Source: Variovorax paradoxus (GTDB lineage: Bacteria > Pseudomonadota > Gammaproteobacteria > Burkholderiales > Burkholderiaceae_C). From it: DNA of 64,000 nucleotides. Made by a program: the position numbers and the translations under genes. The DNA lies in NCBI RefSeq assembly GCF_000834655.1, contig NZ_JXQQ01000008.1:287263-351262 (forward strand), given 5' to 3'. The notes beneath the pieces are model-generated. The model did no database searches, was not told the DNA's origin, and saw only the letters and a program-made list of their open reading frames with translations. This document shows, in pieces, positions 28,881 through 36,826 of the stretch; the first letter of the stretch is position 1, and each line of letters starts with the position of its first letter.

Positions 28881-28897
28881 TTCAACTTTGGGTTGAA
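28881..28897 (+). promoter_or_regulatory. LysR-type operator between the LysR and SDR genes
   Basis: Perfect dyad TTCAAC-N5-GTTGAA, 22 bp from the LysR ATG, in the T-N11-A style of LysR boxes. A second imperfect dyad (GAGTGG with CCACTC) lies just before the SDR gene, within 28930-28975. Confidence 0.6.
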
Positions 28898-28983
28898 TTT
28901 GATTGCGTCGATTGACGGCTACCGGAGAAGGAGTGGAATGCCGACACTGAGGCCATTCCTCCACTCAACGAACGGAAAAAATC

Positions 28984-29751
28984 ATGGCTTCCACCGCTTC
29001 TTCTTCTGCATCCCCCGTCCTGGCCGGCAAGGTGGCCTTCGTCACCGGCGGTTCGCGCGGCATCGGCGCGGCCATCGTGCGGCGCCTGGTGCGCGACGGC
29101 GCCGCCGTGGCCTTCAGCTACGCGAGTTCGGCCGCGCCGGCCGACGAACTGGTGCGCAGCATCCAGTCCGAAGGCGGCCGCGCGCTCGCGCTGAAGATCG
29201 ACAGCGCCGACGCCGCGGCCCTCACCGCCGGCATCGACGAAGCCGCCCGCACGCTCGGCAAGATCGACATCCTGGTGAACAACGCCGGTGTGTTCCTCGG
29301 CGGCGCCCTGGACGACTTCTCGCTCGAAGACTTCGACAAGACGCTCGACATCAACGTGCGCGCCGTGTTCGTTGCCGCCAAGGCGGCCTCGCGCCACATG
29401 GGCGAAGGCGGCCGCGTCATCAACATCGGCAGCACCAACGCCGAGCGCATGCCCTGGCCCGGCGGCGCGGCCTACGCGATGAGCAAGTCCGCGCTCAAGG
29501 GCCTGGTGCAGGGCCTGGCACGCGACCTGGGTCCGCGCGGCATCACCGTCAACAACGTGCAGCCCGGTCCGGTCAACACCGACATGAACCCGGTCGACGG
29601 CCCGAACGCCGCGGCGATGCACGGCCTGATGGCACTGGCCCGCCACGGCCACCCCGACGAAATCGCGGGCATGGTGGCGTACCTGGCCAGCCCCGATGCA
29701 GCCTTCGTGACCGGCGCGAGCCTGAACATCGACGGCGGCTTCGCCGCCTGA
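28984..29751 (+). CDS. Short-chain dehydrogenase/reductase
   Basis: This 255-aa classical SDR has the cofactor motif TGGSRGIG near residues 21-28, NNAG, a catalytic Ser in NIGSTNAER, and the YAMSK pair. The C-terminus DGGFAA is typical of 3-oxoacyl-ACP-reductase-like SDRs. The substrate cannot be predicted. Expression is probably controlled by the divergent LysR. It converges with the E1 beta gene, 29 bp away. Confidence 0.9.
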   Translation: MASTASSSASPVLAGKVAFVTGGSRGIGAAIVRRLVRDGAAVAFSYASSAAPADELVRSIQSEGGRALALKIDSADAAALTAGIDEAARTLGKIDILVNNAGVFLGGALDDFSLEDFDKTLDINVRAVFVAAKAASRHMGEGGRVINIGSTNAERMPWPGGAAYAMSKSALKGLVQGLARDLGPRGITVNNVQPGPVNTDMNPVDGPNAAAMHGLMALARHGHPDEIAGMVAYLASPDAAFVTGASLNIDGGFAA

Positions 29752-29780
29752 GGCCGAACCCCCAGGCCAAGCCGGCAGGC

Positions 29781-30746
29781 TCAGCCCAGCAGCTTCCTCG
29801 CGGCGGCCGCGACGGCCTCCGCGCCGATGCGCGACTGGGCCTCCAGCACCGGCGCATAGCCCACTGGAATGCGCGGCGCACCGAGCCGCGCGATGCGGCA
29901 GCCCGTGGCCTCCGCGGCGCTGGCGGCGATCTCGGCGCCGAAGCCCGCGGCCTGCACCGCCTCGTGCACGACCAGCAACCGCCCGGTGCGCGCGCACGAC
30001 GAGAGCACCGTCTCGCGGTCCCAGGGCCACAGCGTGCGCAGGTCGATCAGGTCCACCGCGATGCCTTCGGCCGCAAGCGCATTGCACGCCGCGGCACAGG
30101 CCTGCATCTGCCGGCTCCAGCTCACCAGCGTGAGCGCGTTGCCTTCGCGCACGCGAGCCGCCTTGCCGAGCGGCACGGCGATGTCTTCGTCCACATCGCC
30201 CCGCAAGCCCCACAGCGTCTTGTGCTCGATGTAGACCACCGGGTCGCCGCACTGCAGCGCAGCGCGCAAGAGGCCGTAGTTGTCCTGCGGCGTCGAGGGG
30301 CTCACCACCACCACGCCCGGCAGGTGCGCGAACCACGCTTCGAGCGATTGCGAATGCTGCGCCGCCGACGCATCCCAGATGCCGCCCGGCATGCGCGCCA
30401 CCAGCGGCACGCGCCCTTGGCCGCCGAACATGAAGCGGTTCTTGGCGGCCTGGTTCACCAGCTCGTCCATGCCGCACAGCGCGAAGTCGACCACGCGCAT
30501 CTCGACCACCGGCCGCAGCCCCGCGAGCGCCATGCCCACGCCGGCACCCATGATCGCGGCCTCGCTGATCGGCGTGTCGATCACGCGTTCGGCGCCGAAG
30601 GTTTCCTGCAGCCCCTTGTACTGGCCGAAGATGCCGCCGCGGCCGACGTCTTCGCCGAGCACGACCACGCGCGCATCGGCTTCCATCTCGCGTTTCACGG
30701 CGAGCACGGCGGCTTCGGCGTAGCTCAGTTCCTTGCTCAATGCCAT
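29781..30746 (-). CDS. ThDP-dependent 2-oxoacid dehydrogenase E1, beta subunit
   Basis: This 321-aa protein is a typical E1 beta: LGEDVGRGGIFGQYKGL near the start, then RVIDTPISEAAIMGAGVGMA, and HSQSLEAWFAHLPGVVVV. With the alpha subunit it decarboxylates a 2-oxo acid (pyruvate, acetoin-type or branched-chain) and would hand the acyl group to a lipoyl E2. No E2 or E3 gene is nearby. Its start overlaps the alpha gene by 10 bp, so the pair is translationally coupled. Confidence 0.87.
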   Translation of the reverse strand: MALSKELSYAEAAVLAVKREMEADARVVVLGEDVGRGGIFGQYKGLQETFGAERVIDTPISEAAIMGAGVGMALAGLRPVVEMRVVDFALCGMDELVNQAAKNRFMFGGQGRVPLVARMPGGIWDASAAQHSQSLEAWFAHLPGVVVVSPSTPQDNYGLLRAALQCGDPVVYIEHKTLWGLRGDVDEDIAVPLGKAARVREGNALTLVSWSRQMQACAAACNALAAEGIAVDLIDLRTLWPWDRETVLSSCARTGRLLVVHEAVQAAGFGAEIAASAAEATGCRIARLGAPRIPVGYAPVLEAQSRIGAEAVAAAARKLLG

Positions 30747-31756
30747 TGGCCCGCTCCGATGGTCTGCACGTCGGTGAATGCGGCGCCGGCATCGGGCCAG
30801 GGCGCCGCATCGGCGATGGCGAGCGCTGTATCGACTTCGTCGCGCGCCGCGTTCTCGATGGCATCGAGCGTGGCCGCGCTCACGCCGGCCGAGAGCAGGT
30901 GCCCGCGCGTGCGCGCGATCGGATCGGTCTGGAGCGCCGCGGCCAGTTCGGCCGGATCGCGGTACGCCGCAAGATCGACCGACACGTGCCCCTTCACGCG
31001 GTACGTCAGCGCATGCAGCAGGCGCGGCCCGGCGCCGCCGCGCACTTCGTTCACCAGCCGCGCGGCGGCCTCGTGCACCGCGAACACGTCGTTGCCGTCG
31101 ACCTGCGTGGCCGCGATGTCCATCGACATGGCGCGCGCCGAGGCGCCGTCGCCCGCGGTCATCGGCCCGCTCGCGGTGGTGGCGCTCCAGCGGTTGTCCT
31201 CGCAGACGAAAAGCACCGGCAATTCGTACACGCGCGCCCAGTTCAGTGCTTCGAGAAAGGGTCCGCGGTTGATGGCGCCATCGCCGAAGAAGCAGACCGT
31301 GATGTCGTCGCCTTTCTTCATGAGCTTTTGCGCGTGCGCTGCGCCGACCGCGATCGGCAGCCCCGCCGCGACCACGCCGTTGGCGCCCAGCATGCCGACC
31401 GAGAAATCCGCGATGTGCATGGAGCCGCCCTTGCCGCCGTTGAAGCCGGTGGCCTTGCCGAAAAGCTCGCACATCATGCGGGTGAGGTCCGCGCCTTTGG
31501 CCAGCGTGTGGCCGTGGCCGCGGTGCGTGGAGGTGAGGTAGTCGCTGGTGCGCAGATGGGCGCAGACGCCGGCCGGCACGGCTTCCTGTCCGGTCGAGAG
31601 GTGCAGCGGACCGCGCACCTTGGCGGCACCGGCCGCCTGCTGGCCGTAGGCGCTCACGCCTCCCTGGCTGGCCGTCTCTGCGGCGTTCTCGAACGCGCGG
31701 ATGCGCACCATGGTGCGATAGAGCGCCTCGCCGGCGCCGGATGTGCTCGAGTCCAT
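30737..31756 (-). CDS. ThDP-dependent 2-oxoacid dehydrogenase E1, alpha subunit
   Basis: This 339-aa protein holds the thiamine-diphosphate motif GDGAINRGPFLEALNWA, in which GDG and the following Asn bind the Mg-diphosphate. Also visible are STHRGHGHTLAKGAD and GGKGGSMHIAD, segments shared by PDH and acetoin dehydrogenase alpha subunits. The start at 31756 gives MDSSTSGAGEALYRTMVRIR. The substrate is undetermined; an acetoin-type enzyme is possible, but the usual acoC and lpd partners are absent. Confidence 0.87.
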   Translation of the reverse strand: MDSSTSGAGEALYRTMVRIRAFENAAETASQGGVSAYGQQAAGAAKVRGPLHLSTGQEAVPAGVCAHLRTSDYLTSTHRGHGHTLAKGADLTRMMCELFGKATGFNGGKGGSMHIADFSVGMLGANGVVAAGLPIAVGAAHAQKLMKKGDDITVCFFGDGAINRGPFLEALNWARVYELPVLFVCEDNRWSATTASGPMTAGDGASARAMSMDIAATQVDGNDVFAVHEAAARLVNEVRGGAGPRLLHALTYRVKGHVSVDLAAYRDPAELAAALQTDPIARTRGHLLSAGVSAATLDAIENAARDEVDTALAIADAAPWPDAGAAFTDVQTIGAGQWH

Positions 31757-31824
31757 CTTGTCTCCAGCGCCTCTGGAATGGGCGCGTGGCAAAAATCGTA
31801 TCAGTATCGAGCGGCAGGACGGAG

Positions 31825-32244
31825 TTAGCTCGAGCGGCACGCGGCCCGCACGATGCGCGCCGTCGGGTTCTGCTTCATGTCGCGAAAGAGCATCGGCTTG
31901 GGCGCATCGCTGTAGTCCGCGACATGGTGCGGCTCGCCCTGCCACAGGGGCTCGATGTAGAAGCGCGCGGCCACGTAGGAGGCGCGCCGCGCCTGGCAGT
32001 CGAACACCACGCGCGATTCGTAGGAGCGGTAGGGCACGCCGTCCCAGTTGGTGCGCGGCGCAGAGCGGTTCACGCGCAGGTTCATGGCCTGCCGCGCGGG
32101 TTCCGCTGGCGCCGCAGCGCCGGACGGATCGACCTGCACGGTGTCGGCCGCCTTGTCTTGCGGATCGCCCACCACCGTGAACCACGCGGACTGCGCGTGG
32201 GCCATGCTGCCAAGCAGGCCGATTGCCATCAACCAGTACCTCAC
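31825..32244 (-). CDS. Small secreted protein, surface-adhesin E-like
   Basis: This 139-aa protein has a signal peptide (MRYWLMAIGLLGSMAHAQS). The mature part starts WFTVVGDPQD and contains YRSYESRVVFDCQARRA, which recalls the surface-adhesin E-like domain seen in many betaproteobacterial exported proteins. Two cysteines (VFDC and RAAC) could form a disulphide. Its function is unknown. It lies 68 bp after the E1 alpha start and is transcribed leftwards. Confidence 0.55.
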   Translation of the reverse strand: MRYWLMAIGLLGSMAHAQSAWFTVVGDPQDKAADTVQVDPSGAAAPAEPARQAMNLRVNRSAPRTNWDGVPYRSYESRVVFDCQARRASYVAARFYIEPLWQGEPHHVADYSDAPKPMLFRDMKQNPTARIVRAACRSS

Positions 32245-32408
32245 GCCAATCGCTCCGGAAGAACGGCACGCTCGCGTGCCGGGCTCAAAAAAAGCCGACC
32301 TTGCCGGCCGGCCGCTGAAACATCAATTTACCGTTCTTCGGGAAGGGCGCTTGTCGGACAGCGCCGCTCGGGGAATTCCCCGATGCCAATCCAATGCCCT
32401 CGATGGGA

Positions 32409-32435
32409 TAGTTAGTTCGCCTTTCAAACTAACTA
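32409..32435 (+). promoter_or_regulatory. XylR/ROK-type operator upstream of xylF
   Basis: Nine-base arms TAGTTAGTT (32409-32417) and AACTAACTA (32427-32435) surround a 9-bp spacer, 28 bp before the xylF ATG. The layout and the TTAGTT/AACTAA halves resemble operators of ROK-type xylose repressors, and a ROK gene sits in the same operon. A further perfect 16-bp palindrome, TCGGGGAATTCCCCGA, lies at 32368-32383. Confidence 0.7.
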
Positions 32436-32462
32436 ATTTCTTACACGGCAGGAGAGACACCG

Positions 32463-33485
32463 ATGCAACTCAAACAAACTTTGGCCGCCATGGCCTTCGG
32501 CCTCACCGCCGTGAGCGCACTGGCCCAAACCGTGGTGGGCGTGAGCTGGTCCAACTTCCAGGAAGAGCGCTGGAAGACCGACGAGGCGGCCATCAAGGCG
32601 CAGCTCGAGAAGCTCGGCGCCAAGTACATCAGCGCCGATGCGGGCGGCTCGCCCGAAAAGCAGCTGGGCGACATCGAGGGCCTGATGTCCAAGGGCGCCA
32701 AGGCGCTCATCGTTCTCGCGATGGACAAGGACGCGATCCTGCCGGCCATCACCAAGGCCACGCGCCAGAAGGTGCCCGTGGTCGCGTACGACCGCCTGAT
32801 CGAGGCGCCCGGCGTCTTCTACATCACCTTCGACAACGTCGAGGTCGGCCGCATGGAGGCGCGCGAGGTGCTCAAGGTCAAGCCCAAGGGCAACTACGTG
32901 ATCATCAAGGGCTCGCCGAGCGACCCCAACGCCGACTTCCTGCGCGCGGGCCAGCAGGAGGTGCTCGAGGCCTCCATCAAGAAGGGCGATATCAAGATCG
33001 TCGGCGACGAGTACACCGAAGGCTGGAAGCCCGAAGTTGCGCAGAAGAACATGGAGCAGATCCTCACCAAGAACGCCAACAAGGTCGATGCGGTGGTGGC
33101 TGCCAACGACGGCACCGCCGGCGGCGCGGTCGCGGCGCTCACGGCCAAGGGCCTGCGCGGCGTGCCGGTGTCGGGCCAGGACGCGGACTTCGCGGCGCTC
33201 AACCGCATCGCGCTGGGCACGCAGACCGCCACCATCTTCAAGGACTCGCGCGAGCTCGGCCGCGAAGCCGCCACCGCGGCCATCTCGCTCTCGCAGGGCA
33301 AGCCGGTCGAGAAGGCGGCGCAGTGGAACTCGGGCCCGAAGAAGGTCGCGCTCTCCTCGCGCCTGCTCACGCCGGTGCCCGTCACGCGCGACAACCTCGA
33401 CGTCGTGGTCAAGGCCGGCTGGATCAAGAAGGACGAGCTCTGCAAGGGCGTCCCTGCGGCCAGCGCGCCGGCGGCCTGCAAGTAG
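32463..33485 (+). CDS. xylF: Xylose-type ABC transporter substrate-binding protein
   Basis: This 340-aa periplasmic sugar-binding protein has a signal peptide ([22 protein letters not shown]). The mature protein ([20 protein letters not shown]) and the segments [20 protein letters not shown] and [16 protein letters not shown] are characteristic of XylF-like receptors. It is the first gene of an operon with the permease, ATPase and ROK regulator. A good ribosome-binding site (GGAGAG) precedes the ATG. A stable hairpin follows at 33528. Confidence 0.9.
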   Translation: MQLKQTLAAMAFGLTAVSALAQTVVGVSWSNFQEERWKTDEAAIKAQLEKLGAKYISADAGGSPEKQLGDIEGLMSKGAKALIVLAMDKDAILPAITKATRQKVPVVAYDRLIEAPGVFYITFDNVEVGRMEAREVLKVKPKGNYVIIKGSPSDPNADFLRAGQQEVLEASIKKGDIKIVGDEYTEGWKPEVAQKNMEQILTKNANKVDAVVAANDGTAGGAVAALTAKGLRGVPVSGQDADFAALNRIALGTQTATIFKDSRELGREAATAAISLSQGKPVEKAAQWNSGPKKVALSSRLLTPVPVTRDNLDVVVKAGWIKKDELCKGVPAASAPAACK

Positions 33486-33527
33486 GCCGGCCAGGCCAGT
33501 CGTCAATCCGCGCGATGAATATGTCAG

Positions 33528-33549
33528 GCCGGGCTGTGAAGCCCGGCCG
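33528..33549 (+). promoter_or_regulatory. Intercistronic hairpin between xylF and xylH
   Basis: GGCCGGGCT pairs perfectly with AGCCCGGCC around a GTGA loop. With no T-run it is unlikely to stop transcription fully; it probably stabilises the receptor mRNA relative to the downstream permease part. Confidence 0.55.
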
Positions 33550-33588
33550 GGACGCCGTCGCGCATTCGCTTCGATGAGGGACTGAAAA

Positions 33589-34779
33589 ATGAGCAATCAA
33601 ACGCCGGGATGGTGGCGCCGAACGGGCGTCGACCTGCGCCTGATCCTGATGTGCGTGCTGCTGGTCGTCATGGCGGTGGCCTTCAGCGTCATGTCGGGCG
33701 GCGTGTTCCTCTCGCCCGAGAACCTCTACAACGTCGCGCAGCAGACCGCCGTGGTGGGGATCGTCTCCACCGTGATGGTGCTGATCATCGTGGCGCGCCA
33801 CATCGACCTGTCGGTCGGCTCGGTGATGGGTTTCGTGGGCGTGCTCATCGCGTACCTGCAATACACCTCGGGCTGGTCGTGGCCCACGGCCTGCCTCGCG
33901 GGCCTGGCGGTGGCCCTCTTGGTGTCGATCTATCAGGGCTGGCTCACCGCCGTGCTCGGCGTGCCTTCGTTCGTGGTCACGCTCGGCGGCCTGATGTCGT
34001 TCCGCGGCGCGGCGTTCCTCGTGGCCGACGGCAAGACGCAGCCGGTGAACGACGAATTCTTCCAGCGCCTGGGCGGCGGCTACGACGGCGGCATCGGCAC
34101 CACCGCGAGCTGGGTGATCGCGGCGCTGGTGGCCCTCGTGCTCTTCGGGCGCATGGTGCAGAAGCGCCGCGCGCGCCAGCGCTACGACATGCCGACCGAG
34201 CCGCTGTGGCTCGACGTGCTCATCGCGGCCGTGCCGGTGGCGGTGGTGTTCGGCTTCGCGGCGGTCATGAACAACTACCAGATTTCCTCCAAGTCGGAGC
34301 CGCAGGGCATTCCGATCCCGGTGCTGATCTGGGCGGTGGTGGCCATCGTGCTGTCGTTCATCGTGCACCGCACGCGCTTCGGGCGCTATGTGTTCGCGAT
34401 GGGCGGCAACCCCGATGCGGCGGCGCTGGTGGGCATTCCGGTCAAGCGCGTGACGCTGATGCTGTTCGCGCTGCTCGCCGTGCTGGTCACCGTCGCGGCG
34501 ATCGTGTCGATCGCGCGGCTCAACGCCGGCACCAATTCGCTGGGCACCGGCATGGAGCTCTACGTGATCGCGGCGGCCGTCATCGGCGGCACGGCGCTCG
34601 CGGGGGGCAGCGGTTCGATCTTCGGCTCGGTGCTGGGGGCGCTCATCATGCAGTCGCTCGACAGCGGCATGCTGCTGCTCGACGTGCCGATCGGCAAGCG
34701 CATGGTCATCATCGGCCAGGTGCTGATCGTGGCGGTCGTGTTCGACGTGCTGTATCGCCGCAAATTCGGGGAGAACTGA
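33589..34779 (+). CDS. xylH: Xylose-type ABC transporter permease
   Basis: This 396-aa inner-membrane permease has about ten hydrophobic segments. The conserved [14 protein letters not shown] and the late [20 protein letters not shown] regions are typical of ribose/xylose-type permeases (BPD_transp_2). It starts 103 bp after xylF and ends 1 bp before the ATPase gene, so permease and ATPase are coupled. Xylose is inferred from the neighbouring XylF-like receptor and ROK regulator. Confidence 0.9.
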   Translation: MSNQTPGWWRRTGVDLRLILMCVLLVVMAVAFSVMSGGVFLSPENLYNVAQQTAVVGIVSTVMVLIIVARHIDLSVGSVMGFVGVLIAYLQYTSGWSWPTACLAGLAVALLVSIYQGWLTAVLGVPSFVVTLGGLMSFRGAAFLVADGKTQPVNDEFFQRLGGGYDGGIGTTASWVIAALVALVLFGRMVQKRRARQRYDMPTEPLWLDVLIAAVPVAVVFGFAAVMNNYQISSKSEPQGIPIPVLIWAVVAIVLSFIVHRTRFGRYVFAMGGNPDAAALVGIPVKRVTLMLFALLAVLVTVAAIVSIARLNAGTNSLGTGMELYVIAAAVIGGTALAGGSGSIFGSVLGALIMQSLDSGMLLLDVPIGKRMVIIGQVLIVAVVFDVLYRRKFGEN

Positions 34780-34780
34780 C

Positions 34781-35587
34781 ATGCAGACCATCGACACCTC
34801 CAGGCCCCTCGTCGAACTGCGCGAGATCCGCAAGGCCTTCGGCGGCGTGAAGGCCGTGGACGGCGTGAGCGTGAACCTCTACCCCGGCGAAGTGGTCGCG
34901 CTGCTCGGCCACAACGGCGCGGGCAAGTCCACGCTCATGAAGATGCTCGCGGGCGCCTACCCCATCGACTCGGGCGACACGCTCATTGCAGGCGAGAAGG
35001 TCAACATCCGCACGCCCGCCGAAGCGCAGGCGCAGGGCATCGAGACGATTTACCAGACGCTCGCGCTCGCGGACAACCTCGACTCGGTGTCCAACCTCTT
35101 TCTCGGCCGCGAGAAGATGACGCGCTGGAACACGCTGGACGACCACTTCATGGAGGTGCAGGCGCGAAAAGTGTTCCATCGCCTGAACAAGAACTTCACC
35201 AACATCCGCGTGCCGGTGCGGCGTCTCTCGGGCGGCCAGCGGCAAGTGGTGGCGATCTCGCGCGCGCTGTATTTCAACGCGCGCATCCTCATCATGGACG
35301 AGCCCTGCGCCGCGCTCGGCCCGGAAGAAACCGCAATGGTCGGCGGCCTCGTGAAGCAGCTCAAGGCCGATGGCGTGGGCATCTTCCTCATCACGCACGA
35401 CATGCCCGACGTGTTCTCGCTGAGCGACCGTGTGGCCGTGATGAAGAACGGCAAGCTCGTGGGCACCTACCGCACCGAAGACGTGACCGAGGACGAAGTG
35501 CTCGGGATGATCATCGCGGGCAAGCGCCCCGAGGGCAAGGCAGAGGCGCACCATGCGGCATCGGCCGCCGTCGTGACCGCAGCCTGA
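34781..35587 (+). CDS. xylG: Sugar ABC transporter ATP-binding protein, single domain
   Basis: This 268-aa ATPase has Walker [10 protein letters not shown], signature [13 protein letters not shown] and Walker [13 protein letters not shown]. Classical XylG proteins carry two ABC domains in about 510 residues; this one has a single domain and must act as a homodimer, as in the FrcA-like sugar transporters. It follows xylH by 1 bp and precedes the ROK gene by 13 bp. Confidence 0.88.
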   Translation: MQTIDTSRPLVELREIRKAFGGVKAVDGVSVNLYPGEVVALLGHNGAGKSTLMKMLAGAYPIDSGDTLIAGEKVNIRTPAEAQAQGIETIYQTLALADNLDSVSNLFLGREKMTRWNTLDDHFMEVQARKVFHRLNKNFTNIRVPVRRLSGGQRQVVAISRALYFNARILIMDEPCAALGPEETAMVGGLVKQLKADGVGIFLITHDMPDVFSLSDRVAVMKNGKLVGTYRTEDVTEDEVLGMIIAGKRPEGKAEAHHAASAAVVTAA

Positions 35588-35600
35588 TCCACTCCGCGGC

Positions 35601-36758
35601 ATGACGACCATCGCCGACCATCAGCTCTTGAAGCGCATGAACCGCAGCGTGCTGCTGCGGTTGCTGCGTGCGCAGCCGGGGCTGTCGCGCGCGCGCCTGG
35701 CCACCGTGAGCGGCCTCACGAAATCCACCGTGAGCCTCTTGGTGCGCGAGCTGCTCGACGAAGGCTGGCTCAAGGAATCGGATGCGGCCGTGAACGACGG
35801 GCTCGGCCGGCCCTCGACGCCGCTGCAGATCGACGTCGGCGTGCGCGCGCTGATGGGCGTGGAGATCGCGGTGGAGACCGTGCGGCTCGTGTGCGTCTCG
35901 CTGCAGGGCGAGGTGCTGTATTCCAACACCCACGCGCTCACCGACGGCTCGCCCGCCGGCGTGTGCGCGCAGGTCGCGCGCATGGCTTCGGCGGCGCACA
36001 GGCAGCTCGATGCGCTGGGCCTTCGCCTCTCGAGCATCGGCGTGTGCGTGCCGGGCGCGGTGGACGATTGCACCGGCGTCGTCCGCTTCGCGCCCAACCT
36101 CGGCTGGCGCAACGTGAGCCTGTTGCCCGCGCTCGAAAAATCGTTCGCCGCGGCGGGCCTGCCCGGCGTCACGGTGCAGCTGCAGAACGATGCCGACGCG
36201 GCCGTGCTCGGCGAATACGAATTCGCCGCGGGCGAGGGTGAAGACCCGCTGATCTTCGTGAGCTGTGACGTCGGCGTGGGCGCGGGCGTGATCCTGAACG
36301 ACCGCCTCTTCACCGGCGCGCAGGGCATGGCCGGCGAGATCGGCCACACGATCCTCGAGCTCGACGGCCCGCTGTGCTCGTGCGGCCGCCGCGGCTGCGC
36401 CGAAGCCTTCTTCGGCTCGCGCACGCTGGAGCGCGAGGGCGTCGATACGCAGCGCGCCGCCGCCTTCTTCGGCGTGCTGCTGCAGAACCTGTGGGTGACG
36501 TTCAATCCGCGCGCGATCGTCATCGGCGGCAAGTCGTGCGCTGCGCAGCGCGGCTTCGTGCAGGCCGCGTTCGAACGCGTGAAGCGCCATGCCGACGGCG
36601 CGGGCATGCCGGCGCCCGAGCTGCGCACCGCGCGCTATGAAGAGCTCGCGCCCGCGGTCGGCGCGGCGGCACTCGCGCTGCACGAATACTTAAGGCCGCT
36701 GCAACCCGATGCGCGAACGCGGCGCGCGCGCGCTGAGCGCGTTCTCGCCGCGGCCTGA
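35601..36758 (+). CDS. ROK-family transcriptional regulator (XylR-like)
   Basis: This 385-aa protein has an N-terminal winged helix (LARLATVSGLTKSTVSLLVR, counting from residue 34) followed by a ROK sugar-binding domain. The zinc motif CSCGRRGCAEAFFG is complete. It is the last gene of the sugar-transport operon and the probable repressor acting on the dyad at 32409-32435. The ligand is probably xylose or a related aldose. Confidence 0.88.
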   Translation: MTTIADHQLLKRMNRSVLLRLLRAQPGLSRARLATVSGLTKSTVSLLVRELLDEGWLKESDAAVNDGLGRPSTPLQIDVGVRALMGVEIAVETVRLVCVSLQGEVLYSNTHALTDGSPAGVCAQVARMASAAHRQLDALGLRLSSIGVCVPGAVDDCTGVVRFAPNLGWRNVSLLPALEKSFAAAGLPGVTVQLQNDADAAVLGEYEFAAGEGEDPLIFVSCDVGVGAGVILNDRLFTGAQGMAGEIGHTILELDGPLCSCGRRGCAEAFFGSRTLEREGVDTQRAAAFFGVLLQNLWVTFNPRAIVIGGKSCAAQRGFVQAAFERVKRHADGAGMPAPELRTARYEELAPAVGAAALALHEYLRPLQPDARTRRARAERVLAAA

Positions 36759-36826
36759 GCCTTCGGCCTACGCGCGGCGCGCGACCGATGGCCTAACGTC
36801 GGACCCTGCCTCCGGGAGTCCAAGCC

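Noticed and set aside
32265..32300. GGCACG/CGTGCC hairpin followed by A-rich DNA as a terminator
   Set aside because: It lies upstream of the start of the leftward secreted-protein gene and downstream of no rightward gene, so a terminator role does not fit.
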